A DNA stretch of 11,429 nt from JAVBKB01 sp031554275 (GTDB lineage: Bacteria > Bacillota > Bacilli > JARBTR01). Below the pieces are notes generated by a model. The model did not search any database. It saw only the letters and a program-made list of their open reading frames with translations, and was not told the origin of the DNA. This document shows positions 1 to 7,195 of this stretch, in pieces. Positions within the stretch are counted from its first letter, which is position 1. The number at the start of each line of letters is the position of its first letter. Position numbers and translations under genes: made by a program. The DNA is taken from contig JAVBKB010000011.1 in NCBI GenBank assembly GCA_031554275.1, positions 1 to 11,429 on the forward strand. Reading direction: 5' to 3'.

Positions 1-2
1 AG

Positions 3-1001
3 CTAAATACAATTCCTACCTTTAAACAATCAATTCGACCTTATATCGTGAACATTATTGCTGTATTGGCAATTTATTTCCTATTTCAATCATTGTTTGA
101 TGATGGTACTATCAATCGATATTATCAAGGTATCATTATCATGGTAGGTATTAATATTATCCTTGCAACTAGTTTGAACTTAACAATTGGTTTTCTTGGA
201 CAGTTAACCTTGGGGCATGCTGGCTTTATGTCAGTTGGTGCTTATTCATCTGCCTTATGCTCCTTATACCTTAAATCATCAGATGCATTTGTCAGTATTC
301 CTGTTGATCTGCAGTTTCCGATCGCTTTAGCTTTCGGTGGTCTAATCGCTGCTATATTCGGATTACTGATTGGTATCCCAGCGCTCAGGCTCCGTGGAGA
401 TTACCTGGCAATTATTACACTGGGATTCGGTGAGATCATTAGAACGGTCATTTTGAATTTGGAGTTCACTGGGGGCGCGCGAGGTTTAAAAGGAATCCCG
501 TTCCGTTCAGATTTCTTATATGTATTTGTTGTCATGGTCATCACAATTTATGTGTTATGGACGTTGATACATTCACGACATGGGCGTGCAATCAAGTCAA
601 TTCGTGAAGATGAAATTGCCGCAGAAGCCGCTGGAGTCAAAACTATTTACTACAAGCTCCAAGCATTTGTAGTAGCTGCTTTATTTGCTGGTATTGCAGG
701 TGGCTTATTTGCCCACAAACCGATCATTCTAGATGCAACGAAGTATGACTTTAATCGCTCAATTGAGATCGTTGTAATGGTCGTACTAGGTGGGATGGGA
801 AGTATTACAGGATCAATCGTTGCCGCAATTGTATTGACCATTCTTCCTGAATTGCTAAGAGATTTTGCCGAGTATCGAATGGTGATCTATGCTGCCATCC
901 TAATTGCCTTTATGATTTTCAAACCATCTGGTCTATTTGGTCATTATGAATTTTCGCCAAACAAAGTGATCAATTATATCGTTAGGAAGGTGAAGAAATA
1001 A
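3..1001 (+). CDS. livM: Branched-chain amino acid ABC transporter permease LivM (5'-truncated by the window edge)
   Basis: Membrane permease of a HAAT-type ABC importer; it pairs with LivH to form the channel for leucine, isoleucine and valine. The reading frame is open from base 3 to the stop at 999-1001. A GTG at 48 could open it, but it has no Shine-Dalgarno sequence and the frame runs on to the left edge, so the true start probably lies outside the window. Counting the GTG as residue 1, hydrophobic segments occur near 2-15, 28-55, 92-112, 156-174, 207-224, 241-268 and 278-293. The family motif GQLTLGHAGFMSVGAY lies at 51-66. The cytoplasmic EAA-type loop that docks on the ATPases (REDEIAAEAAGV) lies at 186-197. 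The stop overlaps the livG start by one base (TAATG), so the two are translationally coupled. The family assignment is firm; the exact substrate is inferred. Confidence 0.93.
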   Translation, partial: LNTIPTFKQSIRPYIVNIIAVLAIYFLFQSLFDDGTINRYYQGIIIMVGINIILATSLNLTIGFLGQLTLGHAGFMSVGAYSSALCSLYLKSSDAFVSIPVDLQFPIALAFGGLIAAIFGLLIGIPALRLRGDYLAIITLGFGEIIRTVILNLEFTGGARGLKGIPFRSDFLYVFVVMVITIYVLWTLIHSRHGRAIKSIREDEIAAEAAGVKTIYYKLQAFVVAALFAGIAGGLFAHKPIILDATKYDFNRSIEIVVMVVLGGMGSITGSIVAAIVLTILPELLRDFAEYRMVIYAAILIAFMIFKPSGLFGHYEFSPNKVINYIVRKVKK

Positions 1002-1759
1002 TGCAGAAATTTTTAGATGTCAAAAATCTTTCAGTCTCATTTGGTGGTTTGAAAGCCGTTAATCAATTCAATATTGAAATTGGTGAACATGAACTTGTAG
1101 GTTTAATCGGACCAAACGGTGCTGGTAAGACCACAGTATTCAACCTATTGACAGGCGTCTACAAGCCTACTGAAGGCTCGATAAATCTTGCAGGCAAATC
1201 AATGGTTGGAAAGAACACAAACGCAATTGTACAAGCTGGGATTGCACGTACATTCCAAAATATTCGATTATTTAAAGACCTATCGGTTATAGACAATGTC
1301 AAAATCTCATTTATGACTGAAAAGTACTCTGCGCTTTCTGCCATATTGAGACTCCCTTCCTACTGGAGAAGCGAAAGAATAATTGAAGAAAAAGCGCTTG
1401 ATTTTCTGAGGATTTTTCAATTAGAACATCTTGCACAACAAAAGGCGAGTAACCTCCCGTATGGAGAACAACGTAAACTTGAGATTGCGCGTGCGCTAGC
1501 AACAAATCCGAAGCTATTACTACTTGATGAACCAGCCGCTGGGATGAATCCTAGTGAAACGAAAGAACTCATGAACACGATTGAACTTATTAAGGACCGG
1601 TTTTCAATTGCCATCCTTCTCATTGAGCATGACATGCAATTGGTTATGGGGATTTGTGAAAGAATCACGGTACTCGAGTATGGTTCAGTCATTGCGCAAG
1701 GGACACCTGATGAAATCAAAAATAACCCTAAGGTCATTGCAGCCTACCTTGGAGAATAG
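1001..1759 (+). CDS. livG: Branched-chain amino acid ABC transporter ATP-binding protein LivG
   Basis: One of two cytoplasmic ATPases that power the LivH-LivM channel. It has 252 residues, a normal LivG length. The Walker A motif GPNGAGKTT is at 37-45, the Q-loop glutamine at Q86 (RTFQN), and Walker B LLLLDEP at 172-178, followed by AAGMNP, which is characteristic of LivG. The H-loop histidine is H210 (IEHDM). The signature motif reads LPYGEQ at 152-157 instead of LSGGQ; a tyrosine at this place is normal for LivG. The ATG overlaps the livM stop, and the Shine-Dalgarno sequence AGGAAGG (984-990) lies inside livM. livF follows after nine bases. Confidence 0.96.
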   Translation: MQKFLDVKNLSVSFGGLKAVNQFNIEIGEHELVGLIGPNGAGKTTVFNLLTGVYKPTEGSINLAGKSMVGKNTNAIVQAGIARTFQNIRLFKDLSVIDNVKISFMTEKYSALSAILRLPSYWRSERIIEEKALDFLRIFQLEHLAQQKASNLPYGEQRKLEIARALATNPKLLLLDEPAAGMNPSETKELMNTIELIKDRFSIAILLIEHDMQLVMGICERITVLEYGSVIAQGTPDEIKNNPKVIAAYLGE

Positions 1760-1768
1760 GAGTACACC

Positions 1769-2473
1769 ATGTTAAAAATCAACGATATTCATGTTCATTA
1801 TGGAGCCATCCATGCGATAAAGGGTGTCTCGTTCAATGTACCAGAAGGTGAGATTGTCACACTGATTGGTGCAAATGGCGCTGGTAAAACTTCTATTCTA
1901 CACGCAATATCAGGACTTCTGAAACCCAGTGGCGGCGAGGTCAATTATAATGGACAAAACCTAACAAAGGTTAAGCCCCACAAAATTGTGCATCTTGGTC
2001 TTGCACATGTACCCGAAGGCAGACGAGTCTTCTCTGAACTAACCATTCACGAGAATTTAGAGCTAGGCGCCTTCATGAAGACCGACAAAAAAGCAATCGC
2101 CCGTGATTATGAGAAAGTAATGACACTATTCCCAAGATTGAAAGAACGTCAAAAGCAACTGGCAGGCACATTAAGCGGTGGCGAACAGCAAATGTTAGCC
2201 ATTGGACGTGCAATCATGTCACAGCCTAAATTACTATTGATGGACGAGCCCTCAATGGGACTCTCCCCAATTCTCGTAAAAGAGATTTTCGAAATCATTA
2301 AAGAATGTAATAGACTCGGAATGACAATACTTCTTGTTGAGCAAAACGCGAATATGGCGCTATCTATTGCACATCAAGCTTATGTATTAGAAACTGGAAA
2401 AATCGTCCTCAATGGACCTGCTAGCGAATTGCTAGGCAATGACGCTGTGCGTAAAGCATACCTAGGCGGATAA
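1769..2473 (+). CDS. livF: Branched-chain amino acid ABC transporter ATP-binding protein LivF
   Basis: Second ATPase of the importer, 234 residues. The Walker A motif GANGAGKTS is at 34-42. The family signature PEGRRVF is at 82-88, where LivF proteins carry it in the Q-loop region. The ABC signature LSGGEQQML is at 135-143, and Walker B LLLMDEP is at 155-161. The switch reads LLVEQNA, with glutamine in place of the usual histidine, as is typical for LivF. The Shine-Dalgarno sequence AGGAG (1758-1762) overlaps the livG stop and sits six bases before the ATG, so the gene is in the same operon. It is the last gene: a strong terminator begins 30 bases after the stop. No livJ/livK binding-protein gene lies downstream, so that gene is either upstream of the window or elsewhere. 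Confidence 0.96.
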   Translation: MLKINDIHVHYGAIHAIKGVSFNVPEGEIVTLIGANGAGKTSILHAISGLLKPSGGEVNYNGQNLTKVKPHKIVHLGLAHVPEGRRVFSELTIHENLELGAFMKTDKKAIARDYEKVMTLFPRLKERQKQLAGTLSGGEQQMLAIGRAIMSQPKLLLMDEPSMGLSPILVKEIFEIIKECNRLGMTILLVEQNANMALSIAHQAYVLETGKIVLNGPASELLGNDAVRKAYLGG

Positions 2474-2502
2474 ATTTGTCGACAACGAAAATAAAGCTCA
2501 AA

Positions 2503-2547
2503 CAAAAACAACTCTTCCCTATTTATCACAGGTAAGAGTTGTTTTTG
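2503..2547. terminator. Bidirectional rho-independent terminator between livF and yqeY
   Basis: A perfect 14-bp stem (2503-2516 with 2534-2547) encloses a 17-base loop. The stem has an A-rich left arm and a T-rich right arm, so it ends in a U-rich tail when transcribed in either direction. It lies between two convergent genes, livF and yqeY, and can serve both. Confidence 0.88.
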
Positions 2548-2572
2548 CTTGTTATTTTTATGAGAAAAAGAA

Positions 2573-3018
2573 TTAAGACAGGAACTTTTTCACTAGCTGA
2601 TTGACTAGTCCACCATCAGCTTTACCTTTCACCTTAGGCATGAGAGCGCTCATTACCTTACCCATATCTGCTGGAACAGTTGCGCCAATTTCAGCAATGG
2701 TCTCTTGCACAATTTGTGAAACTTCTTCTTCACTCATTTGAGCAGGTAAATAAACTTCTACCACCTTGATTTCTTCATCAAGTTTGTCAACTAGATCCTG
2801 ACGATCTGCCTTTTCAAACTCTTTTCTAGACTCCTTGCGCTGTTTCAACTCTCTTGAAAGAACACTTAATTCATCCTCAGATGAAAGCACCGTTCCAGGT
2901 TTCTTCAATGCTTCATTCTGAATTGCTGCCTTTAACATTCTAATTGTTGATAATTGTTCCTTCTGCTTAGCCTTCATGGCTGCAACCATGTCGGTTTCAG
3001 TTGCTCTAAAATACTCAT
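2573..3018 (-). CDS. yqeY: GatB/YqeY-domain protein, apparent single-base frameshift near the start
   Basis: YqeY proteins are about 148 residues long and resemble the C-terminal tRNA-binding tail domain of the GatB amidotransferase subunit; their cellular role is not settled. The body of the protein is clear, from DMVAAMKAKQKEQLS through DMGKVMSALMPKVKGKADGG to the end, in one frame (2573-2992). The expected start is an ATG at 3018-3016 with an ideal Shine-Dalgarno sequence AAAGGAGG seven bases upstream. It encodes MSILEQLK in another frame and then reaches a TGA at 2976-2974. Adding one A to the AAA run at 2995-2997 joins the two parts into a normal 148-residue YqeY. The short frame's TGA overlaps an in-frame ATG of the body (ATGA, 2977-2974), so coupled re-initiation could give a 134-residue product. 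The gene lies 130 bases downstream of rpsU, as in other Bacillales. Confidence 0.85.
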
Positions 3019-3025
3019 TATTGAT

Positions 3026-3033
3026 CCTCCTTT
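3026..3033 (-). promoter_or_regulatory. Ribosome binding site that fixes the yqeY start
   Basis: Read on the minus strand this is AAAGGAGG, seven bases before the ATG at 3018. It is the only good ribosome binding site near the gene. It argues against the TTG at 3061, which would add about 23 residues unlike any YqeY N-terminus. Confidence 0.85.
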
Positions 3034-3113
3034 GAACTAGGTGCGAAAGACGCCTGCTCAACTCCGTAGCGCTCCCTCAAATCATTTATAAATAGCCCCA
3101 TTTAAATTCTAAA

Positions 3114-3136
3114 TCCCGTACCATAACGGCACGGGA
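3114..3136 (-). terminator. Weak hairpin between rpsU and yqeY
   Basis: Six base pairs (TCCCGT with ACGGGA), one mismatch and two more pairs form a short GC-rich hairpin just after the rpsU stop. The downstream tail on the minus strand (TTTAGAATTT) is only partly T-rich. It may be a leaky terminator that lowers yqeY relative to rpsU, or an mRNA-stabilising 3' stem. Confidence 0.35.
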
Positions 3137-3148
3137 CACGATGTCAAT

Positions 3149-3322
3149 TTAGAATTTACGCTTTCTTGCTGCTTCAGACTTTTTCTTACGTTTCACACTT
3201 GGCTTTTCATAAAATTCGCGCTTGCGAACTTCCTGCATTGTACCCTGTTTTGAAACTGAGCGTTTGAAGCGTCGGAGAGCTTCTTCAAGTGACTCGTTTT
3301 TGCGAACGACTGTTTTAGACAT
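3149..3322 (-). CDS. rpsU: 30S ribosomal protein S21
   Basis: Small, very basic component of the 30S subunit head and platform, important for initiation on natural mRNAs. The 57 residues (MSKTVVRKNESLEEALRRFK ... SEAARKRKF) match the family along its whole length, including the REFYEKPS segment and the Lys/Arg-rich tail. The frame is open nine codons further upstream, but the ATG at 3322 is the start: it has an AGGAGGGG site five bases before it, and MSKTVVRKNES is the conserved N-terminus. A consensus sigma-A promoter lies about 55 bases upstream. yqeY follows in the same direction. Confidence 0.98.
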   Translation of the reverse strand: MSKTVVRKNESLEEALRRFKRSVSKQGTMQEVRKREFYEKPSVKRKKKSEAARKRKF

Positions 3323-3378
3323 CTCTTCCCCTCCTCTCAGTACAATCAACGAAACGACATGTAAACATGCACCAAATT

Positions 3379-3407
3379 ATTATAAACCAATTGATCAAGC
3401 AGGTCAA
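3379..3407 (-). promoter_or_regulatory. Sigma-A promoter of rpsU(-yqeY)
   Basis: On the minus strand the -35 box is TTGACC (3407-3402) and the -10 box is TATAAT (3384-3379), with a spacer of exactly 17 bases. Transcription should start near 3372, giving a leader of about 50 bases before the rpsU ATG. The near-consensus boxes fit a highly expressed ribosomal protein gene. Confidence 0.85.
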
Positions 3408-3567
3408 TATTAAATGTTTTCAAATTGTACTTCAAATTTTAAATTTTTAAAATAAATTCTAATTAACTCACTAAATTGTCAATTCACTAACATCGTTGAA
3501 TGTAAGATTCCATCGACGTTGATAACGTGAAATGAGATTCAACCTGATTGACGAGGATTTCCTATTT

Positions 3568-4233
3568 TCAATAATCCTTTTGTGAAATTAGTCCCTTAAT
3601 AATATCCACGCCTGAACTAGTGCCAATTCTAGTGGCACCTGCATTGATTAAAGCTTCAACATCTGCTGCAGAACGAATGCCCCCAGATGCCTTTACTCCC
3701 AATTTCGAACCGACAGTTTTTCTCATCAGCTCAATATCAGCAATCGTAGCAGCACCTCCTGAGAATCCTGTGCATGTCTTGACATAATTCGCACCAGTAC
3801 CCATCGCAAGCTCACAAGCAAGCACCTTTTGTGCATCCGTTAGAAAAACGGTTTCAATAATCACTTTCACCGCTAATGCACCCTTTGCAGCATCAACTAC
3901 TGCACGAATATCACGTTCTACTAACATAATATCCTTGTCAAGAATAGCACCAATATTAATGACCATATCTACTTCATTAGCACCACGCGCAATTGCGCTG
4001 GCAGCTTCAAAAGCTTTTGCTTCAGGAGTACTCGCTCCAAATGGAAATCCAATAACAGCACAAACATTAACTTCAGAATCTGCTAGAATCCCGGCGGCAA
4101 CATCAACCCAAGTTGCATTCACGCAAACTGAAGCGAACTTGTAGTCAATAGCCTCCCCACATAGCTGGATAATGTCATGCTTTCTTAACTGTGGCTTTAA
4201 CCCCGTGTGGTCTATCACACTTGCAATATTCAT
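3568..4233 (-). CDS. deoC: Deoxyribose-phosphate aldolase
   Basis: Cytosolic class I aldolase that splits 2-deoxy-D-ribose 5-phosphate into glyceraldehyde 3-phosphate and acetaldehyde during deoxynucleoside catabolism. At 221 residues it has the normal length for the bacterial enzyme. The Schiff-base lysine is K152 in YVKTCTGFSGGAAT. The second catalytic lysine is K181 in VKASGGIR, and the conserved aspartate is D89 in NEVDMVINIG. The phosphate-binding loop GTSSG is at 204-208. The start is an ATG with TGGAGG seven bases upstream. The gene lies between mtaB and rpsU, both translation genes. No pdp, deoD or deoR gene is nearby, so it is not in a classic deo operon here. No convincing promoter of its own was found in the 169-base gap upstream. 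Confidence 0.97.
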   Translation of the reverse strand: MNIASVIDHTGLKPQLRKHDIIQLCGEAIDYKFASVCVNATWVDVAAGILADSEVNVCAVIGFPFGASTPEAKAFEAASAIARGANEVDMVINIGAILDKDIMLVERDIRAVVDAAKGALAVKVIIETVFLTDAQKVLACELAMGTGANYVKTCTGFSGGAATIADIELMRKTVGSKLGVKASGGIRSAADVEALINAGATRIGTSSGVDIIKGLISQKDY

Positions 4234-4371
4234 GTTTAATCCTCCAAAAATACCTTTTTCAATGAACTAGCCTTTTCAAGCTACATTTATATTGAAATTT
4301 TTAAATATAAATGCGAATTCATTTGAACTTCTATTCTATTTTCGCATATTTTTCCATGACACTCAAATATT

Positions 4372-4395
4372 AATTGCAGAAAGTGCAATTTTTTT
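4372..4395. terminator. Terminator-like hairpin between mtaB and deoC
   Basis: A 7-bp stem (AATTGCA with TGCAATT) and a five-base loop lie just downstream of the mtaB stop. In the minus direction the tail is only AATATTT, which is weak. In the plus direction it is followed by seven T, a better terminator, but no plus-strand gene is there to use it. It may partly separate mtaB from deoC. Confidence 0.35.
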
Positions 4396-4402
4396 GATTA
4401 TT

Positions 4403-5740
4403 TTATCCCTTTTTCTCAATTTGACCTTCACAAAAAGGATAATCCGCTTTGGTCAGTTTCACTTTTACCACTTGACCAATGAGATTGTCTGAGGCCTCGA
4501 ACATAATTCGTAGGTAGTTATCTGAATAACCTTCATATAGATTGGTAGCTGACGCGCCCTTGTGCTGTTCCTCAGGGATAACCTCTAGCACCTCGCCAAT
4601 AAACTTTGAGGCATATGACTTGCTAATGCGCTCAGACAATGAAATAAGGCTTTGTACCCGTTCTGCTTTAACATTTTCAGCAACCTGATCTGCGAATTTG
4701 GCAGCAGGCGTTCCAGTTCTTTTTGAATATGGAAAAACATGAAGCTCTGAAAATTTCTCCTTCTCGATAAAGTTATATGTCTCTTGAAATTCTTCATCCG
4801 TTTCTCCAGGGAAGCCGACAATCACATCAGAGGTAAGCGCTAAATCAGGAAGTGCTTTTCTTAACTGTTTGAGGGTGCTGGCAAACTCTGCAGAAGTATA
4901 TTTACGATTCATTCGCTGAAGCACCGTATCTGAAGCAGATTGAATTGGCATATGCAAATGCCGCACAACAATCTTCGATTGCGTTAGCACCTGAATAAGC
5001 TCATTTGAAATTTGAGACGCTTCAATTGAGGAAATACGCACACGTTTTAATCCAGGCACTTGCTTTTCTAGGTCCTGCAATAGCATTGCGAGTGTATAGT
5101 TTTGCAAATCCTGTCCATATCCTCCTGTGTGGATACCAGTAAGGACAATTTCTTTATAGCCAGCCGCTACTAATTGTTGTGCTTGAGCAATCACTTGCTC
5201 TGGATCCCGCGAGCGAACTAAACCTCTAGCCCAAGGAATAATGCAGAATGTGCAAAAATTATTGCAGCCTTCTTGTATTTTGAGAGAAGCACGAGTTCTA
5301 TCAGTAAATGCCGGCACATCTAATTCTTCAAACACGCGTGTTTTCATAATGTTCCGAACAGCACTAATTGGTTGACGCGTTTCCTCATATTGTTGAATAA
5401 GTTCCAGCAGATTTTCTCGATCCTGTGTTCCAATCACGATATCTACTCCCGGAATATCAAGCAGTTCCGCCCCTGCAATTTGCGCATAGCAACCAGTAAC
5501 ACAAATTATCGCTTCAGGATTTTTTCTTATCGCCCGACGAATTACTTGGCGGCTTTTCTTGTCACCTGTATTTGTCACGGTGCAAGTATTTATGATAAAT
5601 ACATCTGCTGTTTGGCTTTCATCAACTCGAGTATAACCGCCAGATTTGAACAACTGCCAAATCGCCTCAGACTCGTAGAAGTTAACTTTACAGCCAAGTG
5701 TTGCAAATGCAATTCGTTTATTGGTATTTGCAGTTAGCAT
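4403..5740 (-). CDS. mtaB: tRNA (N6-threonylcarbamoyladenosine(37)-C2)-methylthiotransferase MtaB
   Basis: Radical-SAM enzyme that converts t6A37 to ms2t6A37 in tRNAs reading ANN codons, stabilising codon-anticodon pairing. It has 445 residues, normal for the family. The N-terminal UPF0004 domain holds the three cysteines that bind the auxiliary [4Fe-4S] cluster: C17 (TLGCKVN), C53 (NTCTVT) and C84 (TGCYAQ). The radical-SAM CxxxCxxC motif is C159-C163-C166 in EGCNNFCTFCIIPWARG. The C-terminal 60 or so residues form a TRAM tRNA-binding domain. The short spacing of the first cysteine motif and the LGCKVN start place it in the MtaB group rather than MiaB. A stop codon directly precedes the ATG in frame, so this is the first start; its ribosome binding site (AAAGGTG) is about ten bases away. 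The usual upstream partners prmA and rsmE are absent, so it appears to start its own transcript. Confidence 0.96.
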   Translation of the reverse strand: MLTANTNKRIAFATLGCKVNFYESEAIWQLFKSGGYTRVDESQTADVFIINTCTVTNTGDKKSRQVIRRAIRKNPEAIICVTGCYAQIAGAELLDIPGVDIVIGTQDRENLLELIQQYEETRQPISAVRNIMKTRVFEELDVPAFTDRTRASLKIQEGCNNFCTFCIIPWARGLVRSRDPEQVIAQAQQLVAAGYKEIVLTGIHTGGYGQDLQNYTLAMLLQDLEKQVPGLKRVRISSIEASQISNELIQVLTQSKIVVRHLHMPIQSASDTVLQRMNRKYTSAEFASTLKQLRKALPDLALTSDVIVGFPGETDEEFQETYNFIEKEKFSELHVFPYSKRTGTPAAKFADQVAENVKAERVQSLISLSERISKSYASKFIGEVLEVIPEEQHKGASATNLYEGYSDNYLRIMFEASDNLIGQVVKVKLTKADYPFCEGQIEKKG

Positions 5741-6029
5741 ATCTCAATGTCACCTTTTATCTTTATTTTAAATCAGCAAAATCCTTCTACCATTCTTGAA
5801 TACAATATAGCATATTCAATTACAAAAGAATAACATGTTTCATTCTAATCTCACAAGTCCAGACTTCCTTCGAATTTTCTTATAAACTACTTGATTTTGG
5901 AGTTCAAATTGTAAAATTTTAAACCTAAAAGTCGTTTCCTTAGGCAAAAATAAGTTTCGGTTGGAACTCCGCTAATGTTTTCTGATCTTTTGGTCAAAAC
6001 TAATGAAAACGAAACTTGAGGTGCTTTGC
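5741..6029. other. Divergent intergenic region between mtaB and the DUF2071 gene
   Basis: This A+T-rich gap must hold promoters for both genes, but I see none with convincing -35 and -10 boxes. It contains a 7-bp inverted repeat GGAGTTC (5899-5905) / GAACTCC (5964-5970). A smaller hairpin, CCTAA/TTAGG (5924-5928 with 5940-5944), is nested inside it. It also carries a GAACTCCGCTAAT motif (5964-5976) that recurs at 7782-7795. Confidence 0.5.
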
Positions 6030-6764
6030 ATGAAGTCAAATCATAGACCATGGCCAATTCCCAATAAACCATGGCGATTCAAACAAACTTGGCATGATTT
6101 ATTATTCGCACACTGGCCAGTTGACGCAAATTATCTAAGGCCTTTCGTTCCCGAATATCTGACCATTGAAACCTTTCATGACAAAGCATGGATTGGTGTA
6201 GTTAGTTTTCAAACTAGCCATGCCCGAGCAAGACTACTTCCATACGTCCCTTTTTTCAAACATTACAACGAAATAAACATTCGGACGTATGTCCGTTATG
6301 GAAACACACCTGGTGTTTTCTTTTTCAGTATGAATATTTCAAGTCCAATTGCAGCTACTTTTTTTCATAAAATCTTTCGTTTGCCCTACTACTATTCCAA
6401 AATCCATTGTAATCAAGAAAATGATTGCATACAGTTCCAATGCTCCAAAACGACCCGAAATCCTATCGAAATGGATTTGGTATATGAACCAACCACCGAA
6501 GCTTTCCAAGCCTCAAATGGTACGCTAGAACACTGGTTAACTGAACGCTATTGTTTCTATACAACTTTCAACAAAACACTATTCCGAGCAGAAATATTGC
6601 ATGAACCTTGGCAATTGCAACAGGCCTCCGCTGAAATTCGCAAGTGTGAAGTAGCACAATTCTCAAATGATGATTTTCTACAACAGCAACCAATCTTCCA
6701 CTATGCTAAGAAGCAGGAAGTCCTTTCTTGGGGGCTAGAAAATGTTCTCAAGTTAAAAACCTAG
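6030..6764 (+). CDS. DUF2071 family protein (YqjF-like)
   Basis: Member of the DUF2071 family (B. subtilis YqjF type), a cytosolic family related in fold to acetoacetate decarboxylase; no reaction is established. The 244 residues carry the family's landmarks in order: the N-terminal WRFKQTWHDLLFAHWPVD (15-32), LRPFVPEYLTIETF with WIGVVSF (36-60), the INIRTYVRYGNTPGVFFFSM stretch (82-101), LTERYCFYT (170-178), HEPWQLQ (191-197) and the C-terminal HYAKKQEVLSWG (224-235). I start at the ATG at 6030 because GAGGTG (6018-6023) is six bases upstream. An earlier in-frame ATG at 6003 has no such site and adds nine residues unlike the family. It is transcribed against both mtaB and holA and heads a plus-strand island of three genes. 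No clear terminator follows. Confidence 0.88.
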   Translation: MKSNHRPWPIPNKPWRFKQTWHDLLFAHWPVDANYLRPFVPEYLTIETFHDKAWIGVVSFQTSHARARLLPYVPFFKHYNEINIRTYVRYGNTPGVFFFSMNISSPIAATFFHKIFRLPYYYSKIHCNQENDCIQFQCSKTTRNPIEMDLVYEPTTEAFQASNGTLEHWLTERYCFYTTFNKTLFRAEILHEPWQLQQASAEIRKCEVAQFSNDDFLQQQPIFHYAKKQEVLSWGLENVLKLKT

Positions 6765-6821
6765 AAAATTCAAAGCACCTACATATAAATCGAATAATTG
6801 CAAAAACTATTGCAGCGTCAA

Positions 6822-6839
6822 TTTCCGGAGTAGCGGAAA
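6822..6839. repeat. Short inverted repeat after the DUF2071 gene
   Basis: TTTCCG and CGGAAA pair around a six-base loop, about 60 bases after the stop. There is no T-run on either side, so termination is doubtful. Its core TTCCGCTA (minus strand) also occurs at 7787-7793 and, less exactly, at 5968-5974, which suggests a dispersed intergenic motif. Confidence 0.4.
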
Positions 6840-6923
6840 CGAAATATTTGTTGTAGCAGCAGATTTCAGGTTATGGGAATCAAAATACGCAATCTTTGTA
6901 GTTGCAAAGTCGAAAGGATTTGT

Positions 6924-7166
6924 ATGGAGCGAATTGAAAAGTTTCAAATTGTAAAAGAAGGTGACGAAGTCAAAATACTGGTTCATCTTGCTAAGTCGAA
7001 CGAAGAATTTGCGGAAGAGTTCTTAATGCAATCACAGAATAAAGTGGCAGACCTCGAAACATTCATTAAGCAAGTAATTAGTGAAAGGCTACCCTTTATC
7101 AAAGTAGCTACAGTCAATATTTTGGCAAGCGGACTGTCGATTAATTCTTTTCCGTTTAACTCGTAG
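6924..7166 (+). CDS. Hypothetical 80-residue protein with a C-terminal hydrophobic segment
   Basis: Function not recognised. The start at 6924 (MERIEKFQIV) has AAAGGA six bases upstream. The frame runs 17 codons further up to an ATG at 6873 without a ribosome binding site. Residues 1-45 are charged and look like beta strands followed by an acidic helix (EGDEVKILVHL, EEFAEEF). Residues 57-78 (LPFIKVATVNILASGLSINSFPF) are fairly hydrophobic and could span or touch the membrane. From memory, similar modules occur at the N-termini of some Bacillales cell-wall-associated proteins, where an extracellular domain follows; here the protein ends at this point. It could be a free-standing version or a remnant. 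The gene for a probably exported protein begins 29 bases downstream, so the two may be co-transcribed. Confidence 0.6.
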   Translation: MERIEKFQIVKEGDEVKILVHLAKSNEEFAEEFLMQSQNKVADLETFIKQVISERLPFIKVATVNILASGLSINSFPFNS

Positions 7167-7195
7167 TGAATACTTATTGAATGGAGCCCAAAAGG

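Noticed and set aside
48..50. GTG as the livM start
   Set aside because: It has no ribosome binding site and the frame stays open to the left edge of the window, so the gene more likely begins upstream.
2974..3018. Programmed ribosomal frameshift in yqeY
   Set aside because: AAA-CCG is not a known slippery heptamer, no stimulatory structure is seen and the family does not use frameshifting; an error, mutation or re-initiation is simpler.
3059..3061. TTG at 3061 as the yqeY start
   Set aside because: It adds an N-terminus unlike the family and has no properly spaced ribosome binding site, whereas the out-of-frame ATG at 3018 has an ideal one and the right first residues.
3323..3349. Nine extra N-terminal residues for ribosomal protein S21
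   Set aside because: The ribosome binding site and the conserved MSKTVVRKNES start both point to 3322.
4372..4395. Evidence of a hidden plus-strand gene ending at the T-rich hairpin after mtaB
   Set aside because: No plus-strand frame with a start and ribosome binding site precedes it; the T-run is probably incidental in A+T-rich DNA.
5899..5970. Riboswitch or structured leader upstream of the DUF2071 gene
   Set aside because: Only a 7-bp outer stem with a nested 5-bp stem; no recognisable aptamer pattern and no terminator or sequestering stem next to the ribosome binding site.
6822..6839. Terminator of the DUF2071 gene
   Set aside because: A six-pair stem with no T-run on either strand.
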